A stretch of 7,721 bases of DNA from Oscillospiraceae bacterium (lineage in GTDB: Bacteria > Bacillota > Clostridia > Oscillospirales > CAG-272): assembly GCA_015065395.1 (NCBI GenBank), contig SVQJ01000079.1:1-7721 (forward strand). Direction: 5' to 3'. Shown in pieces: positions 6,480 through 7,721 of the stretch (within the stretch, counting starts at the first letter, position 1; the number at the start of each line of letters is the position of its first letter). The translations under genes were made by a program, and so were the position numbers. The notes under the pieces are model-generated. The model had not been told where the DNA came from. It made no database searches and saw only the letters and a list, made by a program, of their open reading frames with translations.

Positions 6480-7333
6480 TGTGCGGAAACGGTATTTTTG
6501 TCTGTCCTCTTTGTAAAGCTCCGCTGTCAAGGGAGAATAACAGCCTTTTTTGCAGCGGCGAGCGTAAGCATACATACGATATTGCCTCCTCAGGCTATGT
6601 AAATCTCCTTCCTCCGGGAAAAAAGTCCAATGCGAAGACCGGAGATGATAAGGAAATGCTGCGGTGCCGCCGCCGCTTTCTTTCGGGAGGCTATTATGAT
6701 CGGATATCTTCGGGGCTGGCGAGGGCGGCGCTTGATTGCCTTTCGGAAAGGGAGAGCATAATTTTTGCCGACGCCGGCTGCGGCGACGGTTATCATGCTT
6801 TGAATATCTTGAGTTTTTTTGAGAGGGAAAATATAAAAAGCCGCGGTATAGGCTTTGATGCATCCAAGCACGGAGCGGATTATGCCGCACGTCTCTCAAA
6901 AAAAGGGAGATCGGATGCTTTCTTTGCCGCCGCCAATATTTTTGATATGCCGGTTTCGGATAAAAGCCTTGATATCATATTCAGTATGTTTGCACCGGTT
7001 CCGGATTCGGAGGCAAACCGAGTGCTTCGGGATGACGGGGTGCTTGCAGTTTGCTCTTCAGGAGAGCGGCATCTGTGGGAAATGAGAGAGGTCTTGTACG
7101 GAGAGCCGAGAGTTTCTCCTCCTCTGGATCGCACTCCGGAGGGATTTCAGAAGGTTTCCCATTCTTCTCTTTGCTATACCTTTGAGCTTAAGGACAAGGA
7201 GGATATCGGTGCTCTCTTCACCATGACCCCATTTTATTACCGTTGCCCGAAGGAGGGCAGAGAGCGGCTGAATTCTATTGAATGTCTCAGTGTTACCGCA
7301 TCTGTGGAATATAACATTTATAAGAAAAAATAA
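6479..7333 (+). CDS. rlmA: 23S rRNA (guanine-N1)-methyltransferase, RlmA family
   Basis: RlmA enzymes use S-adenosylmethionine to methylate N1 of a guanine in the helix 35 hairpin of 23S rRNA: G745 for the RlmA(I) type of Gram-negatives, G748 for the RlmA(II)/TlrB type of Gram-positives. The 284 residues begin with the family zinc finger (Cys9, Cys12, Cys25, His31) and the diagnostic segment GYVNLLPPGKKSNAKTGDD (39-57). Then come RRRFLSGGYY (64-73), the SAM-binding motif I ADAGCGDGYH (97-106), GIGFDASKHGADYAA (123-137), FSMFAPV (168-174) and the C-terminal MTPFYYRCPKE (249-259). The ATG overlaps the sortase stop (TAATG, one base), and GAGG about 10 bases upstream lies inside the sortase gene, so translation is probably coupled. 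A strong terminator follows directly. RlmA(II) is expected from the Gram-positive context, but subtype cannot be read from sequence by eye. Family assignment is firm. Confidence 0.93.
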   Translation: MCGNGIFVCPLCKAPLSRENNSLFCSGERKHTYDIASSGYVNLLPPGKKSNAKTGDDKEMLRCRRRFLSGGYYDRISSGLARAALDCLSERESIIFADAGCGDGYHALNILSFFERENIKSRGIGFDASKHGADYAARLSKKGRSDAFFAAANIFDMPVSDKSLDIIFSMFAPVPDSEANRVLRDDGVLAVCSSGERHLWEMREVLYGEPRVSPPLDRTPEGFQKVSHSSLCYTFELKDKEDIGALFTMTPFYYRCPKEGRERLNSIECLSVTASVEYNIYKKK

Positions 7334-7386
7334 AATGATCCCCAAAGGAGCATGGCTCGTGCTCCTTTGGGGATCATTTGTTTTTA
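7333..7386. terminator. Bidirectional intrinsic terminator shared by rlmA and rnpB
   Basis: Two perfect 20-base arms (7333-7352 and 7360-7379) surround a seven-base loop, giving a very stable hairpin whose first base is the last base of the rlmA stop codon. On the plus strand it is followed by GTTTTTAT. On the minus strand it is followed by TTATTTTTTC (from the A-rich rlmA 3' end). It can therefore end both the sortase-rlmA mRNA and the converging RNase P RNA transcript. Confidence 0.93.
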
Positions 7387-7387
7387 T

Positions 7388-7721
7388 AAATATAGGGAAA
7401 TCTGTAAGCCGGGTTCTGTACGACTTTCGCCGTGACTGCCATCTATCTCGAGCATACATTGCTGTATGCCTCCAGCCACCCGCAGAAATGTGCCGGGCCG
7501 ACACTGACCGAAGTCTGTTCTGCATACGGTGTTGCACCGGATAGGGTTTACATTTGCACACAGTTGCCTGTCGTGCCGGTGAGCTCTTACCTCGCCTTTC
7601 CATCCTTACCCTCATCTCCTTCGCAAGCGAAGGGGGCGAAGGCGGTCTATTTCTGTTGCACTTTCCCGGAGGTCTCCCTCGGCGGACGTTATCCGTTATC
7701 CTGCCCTGTGATGCCCGGACT
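7388..7721 (-). ncRNA. rnpB: RNase P RNA, type A-like (5' end beyond the right edge)
   Basis: This is the catalytic RNA of ribonuclease P, which removes tRNA 5' leaders. Read on the minus strand, the conserved blocks appear in order. AGTCCGGGC at the window edge is the end of the 5' P4 block. GTGCAACAGAAATAGACCGCC (7641-7661) is the core block, then a P9-like hairpin (7618-7633) and GGTAAGAGCTCACC (7578-7591, P10/P11 region). GTAAACCC with CCGGTGCAA follows, then GGGT (7478-7481), the L15 loop that binds the tRNA CCA end. A P18 hairpin with GCAA tetraloop spans 7452-7469. Near the 3' end is ACAGAACCCGGCTTA (7405-7419), the hallmark 3' P4 block. Pairing in the P15-P17 region points to type A rather than the Bacillus type B. 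About 65 bases (P1-P3) are missing to the right. The mature 3' end near 7388 is estimated from E. coli spacing; transcription ends at the shared hairpin. Confidence 0.96.

Noticed and set aside
7452..7469. Inverted repeat with 7-base arms that could be a separate terminator or repeat.
   Set aside because: It is the P18 hairpin with GCAA tetraloop of the RNase P RNA and has no T tract.
7058..7615. A 185-codon open frame on the minus strand, and a shorter plus-strand frame at 7278-7544.
   Set aside because: Both run across the RNase P RNA, the terminator and rlmA; the RNA gene and RlmA conservation explain the sequence.
7618..7633. Perfect palindrome with 7-base arms, which could be an operator site.
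   Set aside because: It is the P9-position hairpin of the RNase P RNA.
1..7721. Search for mobile elements, CRISPR repeats, tRNA genes, toxin-antitoxin pairs or defence genes.
   Set aside because: No transposase or integrase motif, no regularly spaced repeats, no tRNA-like cloverleaf and no small gene pairs were seen; all long reading frames without a family match are antisense shadows.

Overview
The window looks like ordinary chromosomal housekeeping DNA from a low-to-mid-GC Gram-positive bacterium of the Clostridia, most likely in or near the Oscillospiraceae/Ruminococcaceae. The reasons are a PrsA-like lipoprotein, a class B sortase, the pth-mfd gene order known from Firmicutes, strong GGAGG ribosome binding sites, intrinsic hairpin terminators and an RNase P RNA with type A features. 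The taxonomic call is an inference from gene content and protein flavour, not from a search.

Left half, minus strand (transcribed right to left): pth (peptidyl-tRNA hydrolase, 4375-5019), mfd (transcription-repair coupling factor, 650-4192) and the first 196 codons of a PrsA/SurA-type lipoprotein (1-590), which runs off the left edge. pth has its own promoter and probably its own weak terminator. The lipoprotein gene starts 59 bases after mfd and has an extended -10 promoter in that gap, so it can be transcribed separately from mfd.

Right half, plus strand: a class B sortase with a long charged cytoplasmic tail (5232-6479) overlaps by one base an RlmA-type 23S rRNA guanine-N1 methyltransferase (6479-7333), forming a two-gene operon. 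It ends in a strong 20-bp hairpin terminator. Beyond this, on the minus strand, lies most of the RNase P RNA gene (about 7388 to beyond 7721); its 5' part is cut off by the right edge. The hairpin has a T-rich tail on both sides and serves as a shared terminator for the converging rlmA and rnpB transcripts.

Four of the six genes serve information processing: Pth recycles peptidyl-tRNA, Mfd clears stalled RNA polymerase and recruits repair, RlmA methylates 23S rRNA, and RNase P matures tRNA. The other two, the lipoprotein foldase and the sortase, work at the cell envelope. I found no mobile element, CRISPR array, defence cassette or unknown gene cluster. The observations worth a second look are small: leader hairpins before mfd and pth, the unusual sortase tail with an A8 tract near its start codon, the sortase-rlmA coupling and the shared bidirectional terminator.
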